A DNA stretch of 45,664 bases from an uncultured bacterium (GTDB lineage Bacteria > Bacillota_I > Bacilli_A > RF39 > UBA660): positions 1 to 45,664 of the forward strand of contig CAOJEC010000005.1 in NCBI GenBank assembly GCA_948433885.1. Reading direction: 5' to 3'. The notes under the pieces were generated by a model, which searched no databases, had not been told where the DNA came from, and was given only the letters and a program-made list of their open reading frames with translations. Shown here one piece after another: positions 28,252 to 36,901 of this stretch (position 1 is its first letter; each line of letters begins with the position of its first letter). Position numbers and translations under genes: made by a program.

Positions 28252-28623
28252 GGGGCCGTATATGGTTTCGACAAAGTATTGATTTGGTCTAACTGCAAGT
28301 AGAAGTTCATCTTTAACGAACAAAAAATAAATTAAATGACAAAAAAACTAGCACTTTCGGTGCTCCAGCTCTTGCTTTTGCCTAATTGAGGTTGCGGGAG
28401 GTTCTACTCTAAGATAATTCAGGTCTTAGAATTAGGACTCATACTTTACTGAATTATAACTAAATAGGTGTCTATACTATTTAGTCGAATCTAAATAGAC
28501 TATATCGAATTGGGGATAGTTGGAATCCTAACTTTTTGACGAATGACCAAATTCCAAACAAACTTGTAGACGTTATTCGCGAATGTACTTTGGACAGCGG
28601 TTCAAGTCCGCTCGGTTCCACCA
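28252..28623 (+). ncRNA. ssrA: Transfer-messenger RNA (ssrA)
   Basis: This RNA of 372 bases rescues stalled ribosomes with SmpB and marks the peptide for ClpP-type proteases. The tRNA-like domain is complete: 5' GGGGCCG pairs with CGGTTCC at the 3' end (two G-T pairs), the T arm is GCGGTTCAAGTCCGC, and CCA is encoded at 28621-28623. The 5' domain has the signature GGTTTCGACA. The tag frame reads through ACTAGCACTTTCGGTGCTCC, encoding a tag that ends TSTFGAPALAFA with TAA at 28383-28385. I cannot fix the resume codon from sequence alone. A tag ending AFA resembles those of mollicutes and relatives. Confidence 0.95.
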
Positions 28624-28677
28624 ATTTGATTTTTTATTCGATATAATCGAATTTTTATATAAATGAGAGTGATTTTA

Positions 28678-29013
28678 ATGGGAAGAGGCCATTTAGGATT
28701 AAGAAAACTTATAAAAAAAGAAACTGAGTATAAAGATAAAAAAAAGAATATCAAACACAAATGTGATTTTGATATTCCTTGCATTTTGAAAGTAAAATTC
28801 AATCATAAAATCCAATATTATAATGTTATAAAATGTAATAAATGTTTATCATTTATTAGTGTTAGAGAACCTGGAAATGTTCAAGGACATATTTTTAAAG
28901 CTTTGAATGAACTAGAAAAAGCACTTCCATTAATAACTGCATATTCTAATAGTAAATATCTTATTTCTGATTTTGCTGATTTAGAAAATGTTTCTTATGA
29001 AGAAAAAAATTAA
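28678..29013 (+). CDS. Small hypothetical protein with two short cysteine/histidine clusters
   Basis: I do not recognise this 111-residue protein. It is basic at the N-terminus, has HKCDFDIPC (about 29-37) and CNKC in the middle (about 58-61), and ends in an alpha-helical acidic part. The paired cysteines could bind zinc. GAGAGTGA lies 5 bases before ATG 28678; a farther upstream ATG at 28663 has no such site. The gene sits right after tmRNA, a classic integration point, and is more AT-rich than its left neighbours, so it may be acquired. Confidence 0.5.
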   Translation: MGRGHLGLRKLIKKETEYKDKKKNIKHKCDFDIPCILKVKFNHKIQYYNVIKCNKCLSFISVREPGNVQGHIFKALNELEKALPLITAYSNSKYLISDFADLENVSYEEKN

Positions 29014-29100
29014 TGTTAAAGTTTTATTATTAAAGCAAAGCCACCTCTAAAGACAAAAAAGTTTGTTTTTAGACTTGTCAGGTCCACCATATAGTATTTA

Positions 29101-29130
29101 AAGCCTTTATTTAAGGGTTTTTTATTTTTT
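29101..29130 (+). terminator. Terminator-like hairpin followed by a long T run
   Basis: AAGCCTT and AAGGGTT form a stem with one mismatch, followed by TTTTTATTTTTTTTT. Confidence 0.5.
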
Positions 29131-29171
29131 TTTAAACACAAAAAGTAGTAAGCGAATCGGACAAATAACAA

Positions 29172-29540
29172 GAATTAGATACCTTTGCATTTACTGAAAG
29201 TTCTTATGTTGCTTTTGCTAATTCTACAGAAGACGAAGAGGATATAAATTTTCATATTTAAATAAATTACTTTTTCATTAAGAAATGTATCTATTACAAA
29301 TCATAATAGATATGCAAATAAAACCTGGATAGAAGCATTTTTATCTTTAGATCGTGGAGAAGAACTTTTAGAATTGTATTTTAATAATCCTAAATACTAC
29401 GATATGATAAAGGAAACTGAAAATTGTGATATTGGATTAGCATTGGCTAGTAAGAAAAATTGTGATTTAGAAAAATTAAATATGAGAAGAGTTGTTATAC
29501 TACTCTCTTTCGGGCACCAGATTGATAGTTACTTGAACCC
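29172..29540 (+). pseudogene. Decayed unidentified gene
   Basis: Two protein-like fragments lie in different frames: ELDTFAFTESSYVAFANSTE (from 29172, stopping near 29260), and a piece from about 29290 that includes RYANKTWIEAFLSLDRGEEL, then KYYDMIKETENCDIGLALAS, to about 29507. No start with a ribosome binding site exists for either. The composition is typical of transferred AT-rich genes. I cannot name the family. Confidence 0.4.
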
Positions 29541-29633
29541 TTCAAGTGTATATACAAAATGCACAATTGTTGTGCAAAAAAAGTCTAAAAAACGCAAAAA
29601 TGCACAATATTTTCGAAATATTGTGCATTTTTA
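29531..29633. repeat. Three successive inverted repeats upstream of the Fic gene
   Basis: The first is ACTTGAA-ccc-TTCAAGT (29531-29547), the second TGCACAA-ttg-TTGTGCA (29560-29576), both perfect 7-3-7. The third is a long hairpin from 29596 to 29633 whose arms contain TGCACAATAT and ATATTGTGCA, with one bulged base and a T-rich end. The motif TGCACAA thus occurs four times, twice in each orientation. The long hairpin may act as terminator of the decayed gene, and the TGCACAA copies may be operators. Confidence 0.6.
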
Positions 29634-29682
29634 TTTACTTTAAGCTATTCCTATGTTAAAATACTACTAGGTGATGAAAAAA

Positions 29683-30762
29683 GTGAAACCTTTTGAAGCA
29701 GACAAATTACCAATTGAATATAAATTAGATAAAGAATTAATAAGTTTAATTTCTGAGGCAAATTTAAAATATGGAGAATATAAATCAAATTTAAAAAATA
29801 GTCAATTTGATTCAAGATTCTTTTTAGACTCTATAATTTTGAGTGAAAGTTTAAAATCTACTCAAATTGAAGGAACACAAATATCGCAAGATGATATGTA
29901 TTATTTAAAATATATGCCAAAAACAGATGATAATTTAGAAATACAAAATTTAAAAAAAGTTATCGAATATTCTAAGGATTATTTAAAAGAAAATAATAAG
30001 ATAAATATTAAATTTTTAAATATTATTCACAGAATATTACTTGATAGTGTTAGAGGCAATGAAAAAGAACCAGGAAAACTTAGAAATATTCAAAATTGGA
30101 TAGGTCCTAAAGGGTGTACTATAGAAGAGGCTATTTTTGTTCCACCTATACCAGAAGATGTTCCTATTCTATTAGAAAATTTATTTGAATATATGAATAA
30201 CGCATACATTGATCCTTTATTTATAAACTTAGCTATATCTCATTCTCAATTTGAAACAATACATGCATACCGAGACGGGAATGGAAGATTAGGTAGAGCC
30301 TTAATACCGATTCAATTGAGTTTATTAACAGAAGAAGAACCAATTTTATTTTTATCAGAAATAATTGAATTGTATAAACCCAGTTATCATAAATTTTTAA
30401 ACGAAAGCAGAAAAGGAAATATGATAGGTTTCATCAAATTCTTTTTACAATGCATAATAGAACAATGCAATAATTATATAGCAAAAATAAATAGAATAAA
30501 ACAAATATACTCCAAGGATATGAAAAAATTAGAAACCTTAAAAAGTAATGCAGTGTATAGAATTATGCCTACAATAATGAGACAAATAGTTTTTACAAAA
30601 AAAGAAATTGAAGAAGAATCAGGTGTATCAAGAAACACAGTTTCCACTTTAATTGATAAATTAGTAGAACTTAATATTTTAGTGCCAGACTCTAATTATG
30701 CAAAATTAAGTTATAGATATAACGAAATTTATAACGTTTTTGTTGGGAAAGATATGTCCTAG
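29683..30762 (+). CDS. Fic family protein with C-terminal winged helix
   Basis: A Fic-domain enzyme, expected to attach AMP (or another nucleotide part) to a Ser, Thr or Tyr of a target protein. The catalytic motif HAYRDGNGRLGR begins at His194 (canonical HPFxDGNGR, here with Ala-Tyr). The N-terminal inhibitory helix motif STQIEG near residue 60 marks a class II, self-inhibited Fic protein. A winged-helix domain at the C-terminus (GVSRNTVSTLIDKLVELNIL) is common in this group and may bind DNA. I prefer GTG 29683 (AGGTGA at 8 bases); GTG 29671 or ATG 29674 are possible. No antitoxin partner is needed because of the internal inhibitory helix. Confidence 0.9.
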   Translation: MKPFEADKLPIEYKLDKELISLISEANLKYGEYKSNLKNSQFDSRFFLDSIILSESLKSTQIEGTQISQDDMYYLKYMPKTDDNLEIQNLKKVIEYSKDYLKENNKINIKFLNIIHRILLDSVRGNEKEPGKLRNIQNWIGPKGCTIEEAIFVPPIPEDVPILLENLFEYMNNAYIDPLFINLAISHSQFETIHAYRDGNGRLGRALIPIQLSLLTEEEPILFLSEIIELYKPSYHKFLNESRKGNMIGFIKFFLQCIIEQCNNYIAKINRIKQIYSKDMKKLETLKSNAVYRIMPTIMRQIVFTKKEIEEESGVSRNTVSTLIDKLVELNILVPDSNYAKLSYRYNEIYNVFVGKDMS

Positions 30763-31249
30763 ATTTTAAGATTATGGTAAAATTAATATACCGATTGACA
30801 ATTATATATCATTTCGTTATGTATGTGTAAGAGTCGTAGATTACTACGACACTCACTCCATTATGATAGTTACTCGACCATTTCGAATAAGTAATAGATT
30901 CTAGCTAGAAATAGTTAGTTTTTTTGTTGTTTAAAAAAGTGAAAGTGGCACAAAAGAAAACTCCATCTTTCAATGAAGTTATTCTATATTTTTAACTAGG
31001 GTTCATTTATTAGTCGCACCACTTAGAAGCGAAAAGAATTTACTACTTTTTTAGCAGTAATACAAATATAATAAAAAATTGTAATTTTAAATCAAATTAT
31101 GTAGAATTCTACATAAACATTAAAAAGAGCCAAAAAGTGATGAACAATTAGCTTTATTTTAAAAACAACAAGTACTTCTTATAAAACAAGGCTATTGCAT
31201 CCTCATCCTATAGTTCACCTTCATATATTATCGTGGAGGTGATAAATAT
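30763..31249. other. Intergenic stretch with a possible small transcript
   Basis: No coding frame was seen. TTGACA (30795-30800) with a poor -10 (TTATGT, 16-base spacing) precedes a perfect hairpin, GTCGTAG-atta-CTACGAC (30833-30850). Further on, TCTAGCTAGA (palindrome, about 30900) precedes TTAGTTTTTTT. Together these could be a small structured RNA of about 100 bases. The remainder to 31220 shows nothing definite. Confidence 0.3.
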
Positions 31250-32038
31250 ATGTATAGAGTTTTGACGAATAGCAGTAAACGAATCACGGGAAAATATGGT
31301 AATGGTCACTTGGGAGTCGACCTCGGATGGGTAGGAGGATCGGGCGATAATGTCTATGCTCACTCGGCAGGAGTAGTAGTTAAAGTAGTCACCGGAAAAA
31401 GTAAAGACACTAGTTCTCGAGGAGATGACACGTATGGAAATTATGTCAAAATTAAACACTCAGATGGATATTACACATTGTATGCTCATCTAGAATCCGT
31501 CGATGTAAAAGTCGGCGAGCACGTTGAAGCAGGCCAAAAAATAGGGTACATGGGAGAAACCGGAAATGCTTTTGGAAAACATCTACATTTTGAAGTTCGC
31601 AACAAAGAAGATAGAATTGTGAATCCTACTCCTTATCTCACTGAGGATTTACCAGAAGCATCGAACAAAGTCGAATATCGTGTCCACATCTTAGGTGGAT
31701 CATGGTTACCTTGGGTTTCCAAAGTAGACGACACACAAGAAGGATATGCAGGAATATATGGTAAAACGATCGATGGAATACAAGTTCGAGGAAGACGCTA
31801 TCGAGCACACATTCTAGGTGGATCTTGGTTGCCTGTTGTCGATAAAGTAGATGATACAGCAAATGGATACGCAGGAATATACGGAAGACCGATCGACGGA
31901 ATACAAATATACGATAGCCAATACAGGGCACACATCAAAGGCGGAAAATGGTTACCTTGGGTTTCCAAAGTTGACAACAAGGCATCGGGATATGCGGGTT
32001 TATACGGCAAGAATATAGACGGAATACAAATAAAATAA
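31250..32038 (+). CDS. M23 peptidoglycan endopeptidase (endolysin-like) with three C-terminal wall-binding repeats
   Basis: A zinc peptidase that cuts peptide bridges in peptidoglycan. The LytM/M23 metal and catalytic residues are His20 and Asp24 (GHLGVDLG), His80 (YAHLES), and His111 and His113 (KHLHFEV). Three repeats of about 37 residues follow (143-179, 184-220, 225-262), each with GG-W-LP near the start and GYAGIYGKxIDGIQ at the end. This repeat is seen in clostridial phage lysins and is thought to bind the cell wall. There is no signal peptide, so export needs a holin or lysis, as in phage. A very strong GGAGGTGA site precedes the ATG. It may be a domesticated prophage lysin. Confidence 0.88.
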   Translation: MYRVLTNSSKRITGKYGNGHLGVDLGWVGGSGDNVYAHSAGVVVKVVTGKSKDTSSRGDDTYGNYVKIKHSDGYYTLYAHLESVDVKVGEHVEAGQKIGYMGETGNAFGKHLHFEVRNKEDRIVNPTPYLTEDLPEASNKVEYRVHILGGSWLPWVSKVDDTQEGYAGIYGKTIDGIQVRGRRYRAHILGGSWLPVVDKVDDTANGYAGIYGRPIDGIQIYDSQYRAHIKGGKWLPWVSKVDNKASGYAGLYGKNIDGIQIK

Positions 32039-32043
32039 CGAAC

Positions 32044-32069
32044 AGCCCATCGCTAAGGATGGGCTTTTA
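32044..32069 (+). terminator. Terminator after the M23 gene
   Basis: AGCCCATC (32044-32051) pairs perfectly with GATGGGCT (32058-32065), followed by TTTAT. Confidence 0.85.
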
Positions 32070-32127
32070 TATGCCCATAGAATTTTCATTGATACTGTGT
32101 TATAATACATCAAAAAGAGGTAAAACC

Positions 32128-33846
32128 ATGGATAAAAAGAAATACTATTCTCGAATATTTCATTATTTTAAAGATGAAAAAAAACTGATTTTTCTTTACT
32201 TGATAACATCCCTAATTTTGGTCGCGATCAATACTATCACGCCCGTCATTTCAGCAAAATTGATGACTGCTATCACCGAAGTTGCTTTGAACAGCATGAT
32301 ATTATTAGCTGCAATCTATGCGCTTTTTCATGCGATAGATTATTTGATCATGTATTTCAATAATCGCTGCTCTGCGATCATTCAAAATAAAGTAGAAATA
32401 AAAATAAAAGAAGATGTTTCGAAAGAACTATTCGAATTAGAAATGAAAAACTTCGATAAAGAAGGAACAGGATTTTTTGCCAACCGTATAGACGTCGAAC
32501 CTCGAGTGCTTGCAGGAATTTTTTCGAATATACGATACTACTTGATCAGTATCTTGACGTCCATAGGAGTACTCATCTTTATCGTGTATACGAATCCTAT
32601 CATTGGCCTATTTTTGATGTTCAGTTCGATGATCAACTTCTTCATTCAAAAAAATCGAATAAAACAATGGGAAGAAGAAAGAAAAAAGAGTAATGAAATG
32701 CACGAAAAATATGCGAGCGATTTTGGAGAATTGATACGCGGTATAAAAGATATCAAAGTTTTAAATCTCAAAAACTTTCTCATCGCCAAAACCACAAAAG
32801 AGCAAAAAGAAATAATTCTTTATGAGGATTCGATTGCTAAAAAGAACGAAAGGGTAAATGTGATTTCGAATTATGTGACGTTGATCATAAAATTTCTTTT
32901 CATTGTACTCGGAGTTGCACTTATAAAATATGACAATTTAAGCGGTGCTTCTTTCTTGATAATATATATGTATGAAAGTCGTGTATCGTATTTGATAAGC
33001 AACATAAACAGTCTATATCGTTATTATAAAGATTTTAATTTATCCTTAGAGAGACTTTATGAAGTAGTAGATGGAGTAAAGTATCCAAAAGAGAAATATG
33101 GAACAAAGAAAATTTCGAATATCAAAGGAAACATAAAATTTGAGAATGTAACTTTTAGCTATGATGAAACTCTAGTACTCAGAAATATTTCGTTCTCTAT
33201 CGAAGAATATCAAACGATAGGAATAGTAGGTAAAAGTGGTGCTGGAAAAAGCACGATTATCAATTTGATAAACAAACTCTATGACCTTCGTGAAGGTAGA
33301 ATACTGATCGACGATCACGATCTTTCAAAGATTACGGAAGAGTCTCTTAGAGAAAATATCACGACGATCACTCAAAATCCATATATATTCAATATGAGCA
33401 TCAAAGACAATTTGAAAATTGCCAATCCAAAAGCTAGCGACAAAGAAATTGCCGAAAAATGCAAACAATGTGCTTTAGATGAGTACATATCTTCACTAGA
33501 AAAGGGATATGACACCATGGTCGGTGAAAACGGTGTGATCTTGTCGGGTGGACTAAAACAAAGATTAGCTATTGCAAGAGCGATACTCAAAAACAGTAAG
33601 ATCATCATGTTAGATGAAGCGACGAGCAGTTTGGACAATGAAACTCAGGATTTCATCCATCACTCTATAAAGAAGATTAGAAAAGACTACACCATATTAA
33701 TCATTGCTCACCGACTCTCGACTGTGATCGACTGCGACAAGATTTTAGTCCTCAATGAAGGTAAAATAGTCGGCTTCGATACTCACGAAAACCTCGTCAA
33801 AAACAACAAATACTATCACAATTTGTATAAAAAAGAGTTGTCGTAA
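32128..33846 (+). CDS. ABC transporter, fused permease and ATPase (exporter type)
   Basis: A half-transporter of 572 residues, probably a homodimeric exporter. Six transmembrane helices lie in residues 1-310, and the nucleotide-binding domain in 330-572. Walker A is GKSGAGKST, Walker B IIMLDEATSSLD, the H-loop is in IAHRLST, and the Q-loop is in TQNPYIF. The signature motif reads LSGGLKQR, with Leu in place of the usual Gln. ATG 32128 has AAAGAGG at 7 bases. The frame is open further upstream, but that part runs into the previous terminator. TATAAT at 32101-32106 is the likely -10. No accessory gene hints at the substrate. Confidence 0.93.
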   Translation: MDKKKYYSRIFHYFKDEKKLIFLYLITSLILVAINTITPVISAKLMTAITEVALNSMILLAAIYALFHAIDYLIMYFNNRCSAIIQNKVEIKIKEDVSKELFELEMKNFDKEGTGFFANRIDVEPRVLAGIFSNIRYYLISILTSIGVLIFIVYTNPIIGLFLMFSSMINFFIQKNRIKQWEEERKKSNEMHEKYASDFGELIRGIKDIKVLNLKNFLIAKTTKEQKEIILYEDSIAKKNERVNVISNYVTLIIKFLFIVLGVALIKYDNLSGASFLIIYMYESRVSYLISNINSLYRYYKDFNLSLERLYEVVDGVKYPKEKYGTKKISNIKGNIKFENVTFSYDETLVLRNISFSIEEYQTIGIVGKSGAGKSTIINLINKLYDLREGRILIDDHDLSKITEESLRENITTITQNPYIFNMSIKDNLKIANPKASDKEIAEKCKQCALDEYISSLEKGYDTMVGENGVILSGGLKQRLAIARAILKNSKIIMLDEATSSLDNETQDFIHHSIKKIRKDYTILIIAHRLSTVIDCDKILVLNEGKIVGFDTHENLVKNNKYYHNLYKKELS

Positions 33847-33856
33847 TCAAAGTGTT

Positions 33857-33888
33857 AAATAGGCAGAGAATATCTTACCTATTTTTTT
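33857..33888 (+). terminator. Terminator after the ABC transporter
   Basis: AAATAGG (33857-33863) pairs with CCTATTT (33878-33884), followed by T. Confidence 0.7.
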
Positions 33889-33971
33889 GATCTCACCATT
33901 TTCATATTTTTTTTTGTGTTAAGCAACATCGAAAAAAATATGTTATAATGACAAAAAGTGAGGTGGACGAG

Positions 33972-35579
33972 ATGAAAAAGGAAGTCGATAAAAAAGCGAG
34001 AAAGCTATTCGATGAAACGTTCAAAAAAGATTTATCAAGTGGAAAATTTAAAAGTCTTTTCTCTTATTTAAAAGATAACAAAGACAAATATGTCTTATCG
34101 ATTCGAACAAATTTTTTGACTCTATATAGTCATGGACGAAAATTGAACATCTCCAAAAATAATAACTACTATATCATCGAGTTTGATATGAACAATGCGG
34201 ATTATATAGTTTCACGTGATCCTAATCGTTTAGATGAAATTGTAAATGTCTTAGACAAATTGAATTTCGATACGACCGACTACCCATCTTGGAAAAAAAT
34301 GCGTACGGAATATCTTAATTCGTCAAAAAATGAAAAAACAAAATATGCAAAAAAACCTAAACTTATCTTCATGGCAAAAATTTCCCTAAAAGAAATAGAA
34401 GAATACGATTTCGAGTCATTGCTCGAAACAATATATCCTATATTCCGTTCCTATAGACTAGCGAGAGCAGAAGAAAACTTCAAACAATCTTGCATAGCAT
34501 TCTACAATTCTTTCGAAAAAGATTTGATTGTCATCGACTCGGAGTACAAACCAGCTTTCAAAACGAATGAAGAAGAACTCGATTACAAAAAATTATGCAT
34601 GCCTAACACGAGTGGCTTGCAACAATTCTTTAAGCCCGATCTCGTCGCCATTATTAAAGAAAACGATAAATATAAAACCTTATTTATCGAACTGAAAATC
34701 AACATCACTGCTTCGACTGGAAAAACGGCCAATATAATCGATCACATCATCGATTGGGAAAATTATAAAAACTTGTACACACATAGCCAATACGAAAAAA
34801 ACAACTTTGAACAATCGATAATTTATATGTTGAAATTTTTTGCTGAACACGGCTTGATCACATGTCATAATTTAGATGAAGTCATAGGTAAGATCGACTT
34901 CGACACGCCACCTGACATCAAAATCGTATGTGGTCTCACCGAAGAAACTGAAACCATGTTTATAGAAAAGTTACAAACTTTCATGAAGAGAACAACCCAA
35001 ATCGAATGGGAGAAATTGAACAAAGAAATTGTCGTCGGAAACGATTCTCCCGAGTTATTGTCTTTAAAAGGAACTCCTCTAAATGAATACATTCGTGAAG
35101 GCAAAAGCCAAGGTCACTATCGACTTTCATCGATAAAACAAGATATTTTAGAAATTGCCCCTATATATTTGGATGAAGAATACGATGAAAAAACGAAGAA
35201 ACAACTGCAAAGAGAATTGAATGAACTTTCAAATCGAAAATTACAAATACCTCTTCGACTGATCGACACTCTTGCCAAGCAAATCGATCTACTAGAATAC
35301 CCAATCGTATACGAAGGCCTCATGGAAGATTCTCTAATCGCTTATATACTTGGTTTGACGATGAAAAATCCCATGAAAGAAAACAAAAAATATTGTCCAT
35401 TCAAAGAAGATACAGCAAGGCTGTATGCACCCAAAGATGTCATCGAAAAGTTATTGACCTTTATAAAAGAAGAATATGGCGACGATATTACAATTGAAAA
35501 AATCGTAAATGGCAATCGTATAATGTACTACGGTTACAAAATAAAAATCGACCTCATAGAAAAAGAAATGTCGAAATAA
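33972..35579 (+). CDS. PD-(D/E)XK-like nuclease-fold protein of unknown role
   Basis: I do not recognise the family, but residues 215-245 carry the signature of a PD-(D/E)XK nuclease core: Pro-Asp223 (FFKPDLVAI), a short beta hairpin, then Glu240-Leu-Lys242 (FIELKIN). The N-terminal 200 residues are mixed alpha/beta and the C-terminal 250 are mostly helical. No signal peptide or membrane helix is present. ATG 33972 has AGGTGG close by. The ATG at 33948 lies in the likely -10 (TATAAT, 33944-33949) and is unlikely to be used. The next gene, 50 bases on, is a beta-CASP metallo-beta-lactamase protein. Codon use is native. Confidence 0.55.
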   Translation: MKKEVDKKARKLFDETFKKDLSSGKFKSLFSYLKDNKDKYVLSIRTNFLTLYSHGRKLNISKNNNYYIIEFDMNNADYIVSRDPNRLDEIVNVLDKLNFDTTDYPSWKKMRTEYLNSSKNEKTKYAKKPKLIFMAKISLKEIEEYDFESLLETIYPIFRSYRLARAEENFKQSCIAFYNSFEKDLIVIDSEYKPAFKTNEEELDYKKLCMPNTSGLQQFFKPDLVAIIKENDKYKTLFIELKINITASTGKTANIIDHIIDWENYKNLYTHSQYEKNNFEQSIIYMLKFFAEHGLITCHNLDEVIGKIDFDTPPDIKIVCGLTEETETMFIEKLQTFMKRTTQIEWEKLNKEIVVGNDSPELLSLKGTPLNEYIREGKSQGHYRLSSIKQDILEIAPIYLDEEYDEKTKKQLQRELNELSNRKLQIPLRLIDTLAKQIDLLEYPIVYEGLMEDSLIAYILGLTMKNPMKENKKYCPFKEDTARLYAPKDVIEKLLTFIKEEYGDDITIEKIVNGNRIMYYGYKIKIDLIEKEMSK

Positions 35580-35628
35580 AAACTTGATTAGAAATGCAGT
35601 TTAGCTGAAAGGAATGTAATCTAAGACT

Positions 35629-36840
35629 ATGGAAATTAAAATACTGAAAGGCACACATCAAATTGGTGGATGCATAACTGTCATCCAAACACGAACTACT
35701 AAAATAATTGTCGATTTTGGAGAAGATTTGACTCAAGAAGGAAAAAACACATTCGAAAAAAAAGAACTCTTAAAAGAAGTTTCCGATGCTGATGCGGTGT
35801 TCATTACACATAGTCATCTAGACCATGCCGGACTCGTAAATATCATTCCCAAAAATATACCGATCTACATGGAGAAAAACACAAAGACAATTCTCGATAT
35901 AGGAAGTGACTTTAGAATAAACAAACCACTCTCGAGAGAAGTCGATACATTCGAATTGTCCAAAAAGACGAACCCGATCTTTGTTGGAGATCTAAAAATC
36001 ACTCCTCACATAGTCGATCATTCATCGTACAATTCGTGCATGTTCGTGATCGAAGGGGAAGGTAAGAAAGTTTTACACACAGGTGATTATCGCAATCATG
36101 GAAGAAAGGGCAAGCTATTTTCTTCGACCCTCGATGCGATCGGCAAAGTGGACTGTCTCATAACAGAAGGAACTGCTCTTTCACGTCATAACAACGCTCA
36201 TTATAAAAGTGAAGTAGAGATAGAAAAAGAAGCCAAAGAAATCATGTCTAGATACGATCAAGTTTTCGTCTTATCGTCTTCTACCAATCTCGACCGTTTG
36301 GTGACTTTTTACAAGGCCAAACGAAATAAAAAGTTTGTCATCGATACTTTCACCGCGGCAATCACGAAAGCAATAGACTTTCCCGTCTCCCCCAAAAATG
36401 AAGATATTTATCAATGGACCCCATCTATTTACTTCAAGATCAAGACTGAAAAATTTAAAAAGAAATATATGAACAGTGAAGGAAATTATGACTTCTTACC
36501 AAACTATGTGATGCTCATAAAACAATCGATGCTAATAGATTTAAAAAAGCTTAAAAAAGCAGGGTTGGTCCAAAATGCTTGTTTGATCTATTCTATGTGG
36601 AGTGGTTATATCGAAAAAGAAAAAGGCTTATCTTCGATGCTCGATGAAATCGAAAAAATGGGAATAAAAATATACGAACTGCACACTTCGGGGCATGCCG
36701 ATCTAGATGCTATGAAACTCATGAATTCTAAACTTACTCCTCAAAAGACCGTCATAATTCACACTGAAAATTCCGAGAATTGCCAAAAAATATTTGACAA
36801 TGTAATAAATATAGATGATGGTGAAAATATCCTTCTTTGA
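35629..36840 (+). CDS. Beta-CASP metallo-beta-lactamase protein (RNase J-like)
   Basis: A predicted two-zinc nuclease of the beta-CASP branch. The metal motif HSHLDH is at residues 61-66. Further ligands lie in VDHSSYNSC and HTGDYRNHG, and the late beta-CASP motif SGHADLDAMK resembles that of RNase J and related enzymes. At 403 residues it is shorter than RNase J (about 555) because it lacks the C-terminal domain. It could act on RNA or DNA. The start lacks a close ribosome binding site (AAAGGA is about 16 bases away). It follows the PD-(D/E)XK-like gene by 50 bases, so they may be co-transcribed. It ends at TGA 36838-36840. Confidence 0.82.
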   Translation: MEIKILKGTHQIGGCITVIQTRTTKIIVDFGEDLTQEGKNTFEKKELLKEVSDADAVFITHSHLDHAGLVNIIPKNIPIYMEKNTKTILDIGSDFRINKPLSREVDTFELSKKTNPIFVGDLKITPHIVDHSSYNSCMFVIEGEGKKVLHTGDYRNHGRKGKLFSSTLDAIGKVDCLITEGTALSRHNNAHYKSEVEIEKEAKEIMSRYDQVFVLSSSTNLDRLVTFYKAKRNKKFVIDTFTAAITKAIDFPVSPKNEDIYQWTPSIYFKIKTEKFKKKYMNSEGNYDFLPNYVMLIKQSMLIDLKKLKKAGLVQNACLIYSMWSGYIEKEKGLSSMLDEIEKMGIKIYELHTSGHADLDAMKLMNSKLTPQKTVIIHTENSENCQKIFDNVINIDDGENILL

Positions 36841-36852
36841 TCAAATTGATGT

Positions 36853-36881
36853 TTGATAAGCGACTCTGCATTTGTTATAAT
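36853..36881 (+). promoter_or_regulatory. Promoter of the gene at 36902
   Basis: TTGATA (36853-36858) and a perfect TATAAT (36876-36881) with 17-base spacing. Confidence 0.8.
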
Positions 36882-36901
36882 AAACGCATGAGGCGAATTA
36901 T

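Noticed and set aside
31676..32035. Tandem DNA repeat or CRISPR-like array
   Set aside because: The three units of about 120 bases are protein repeats in the M23 enzyme and differ too much at DNA level.
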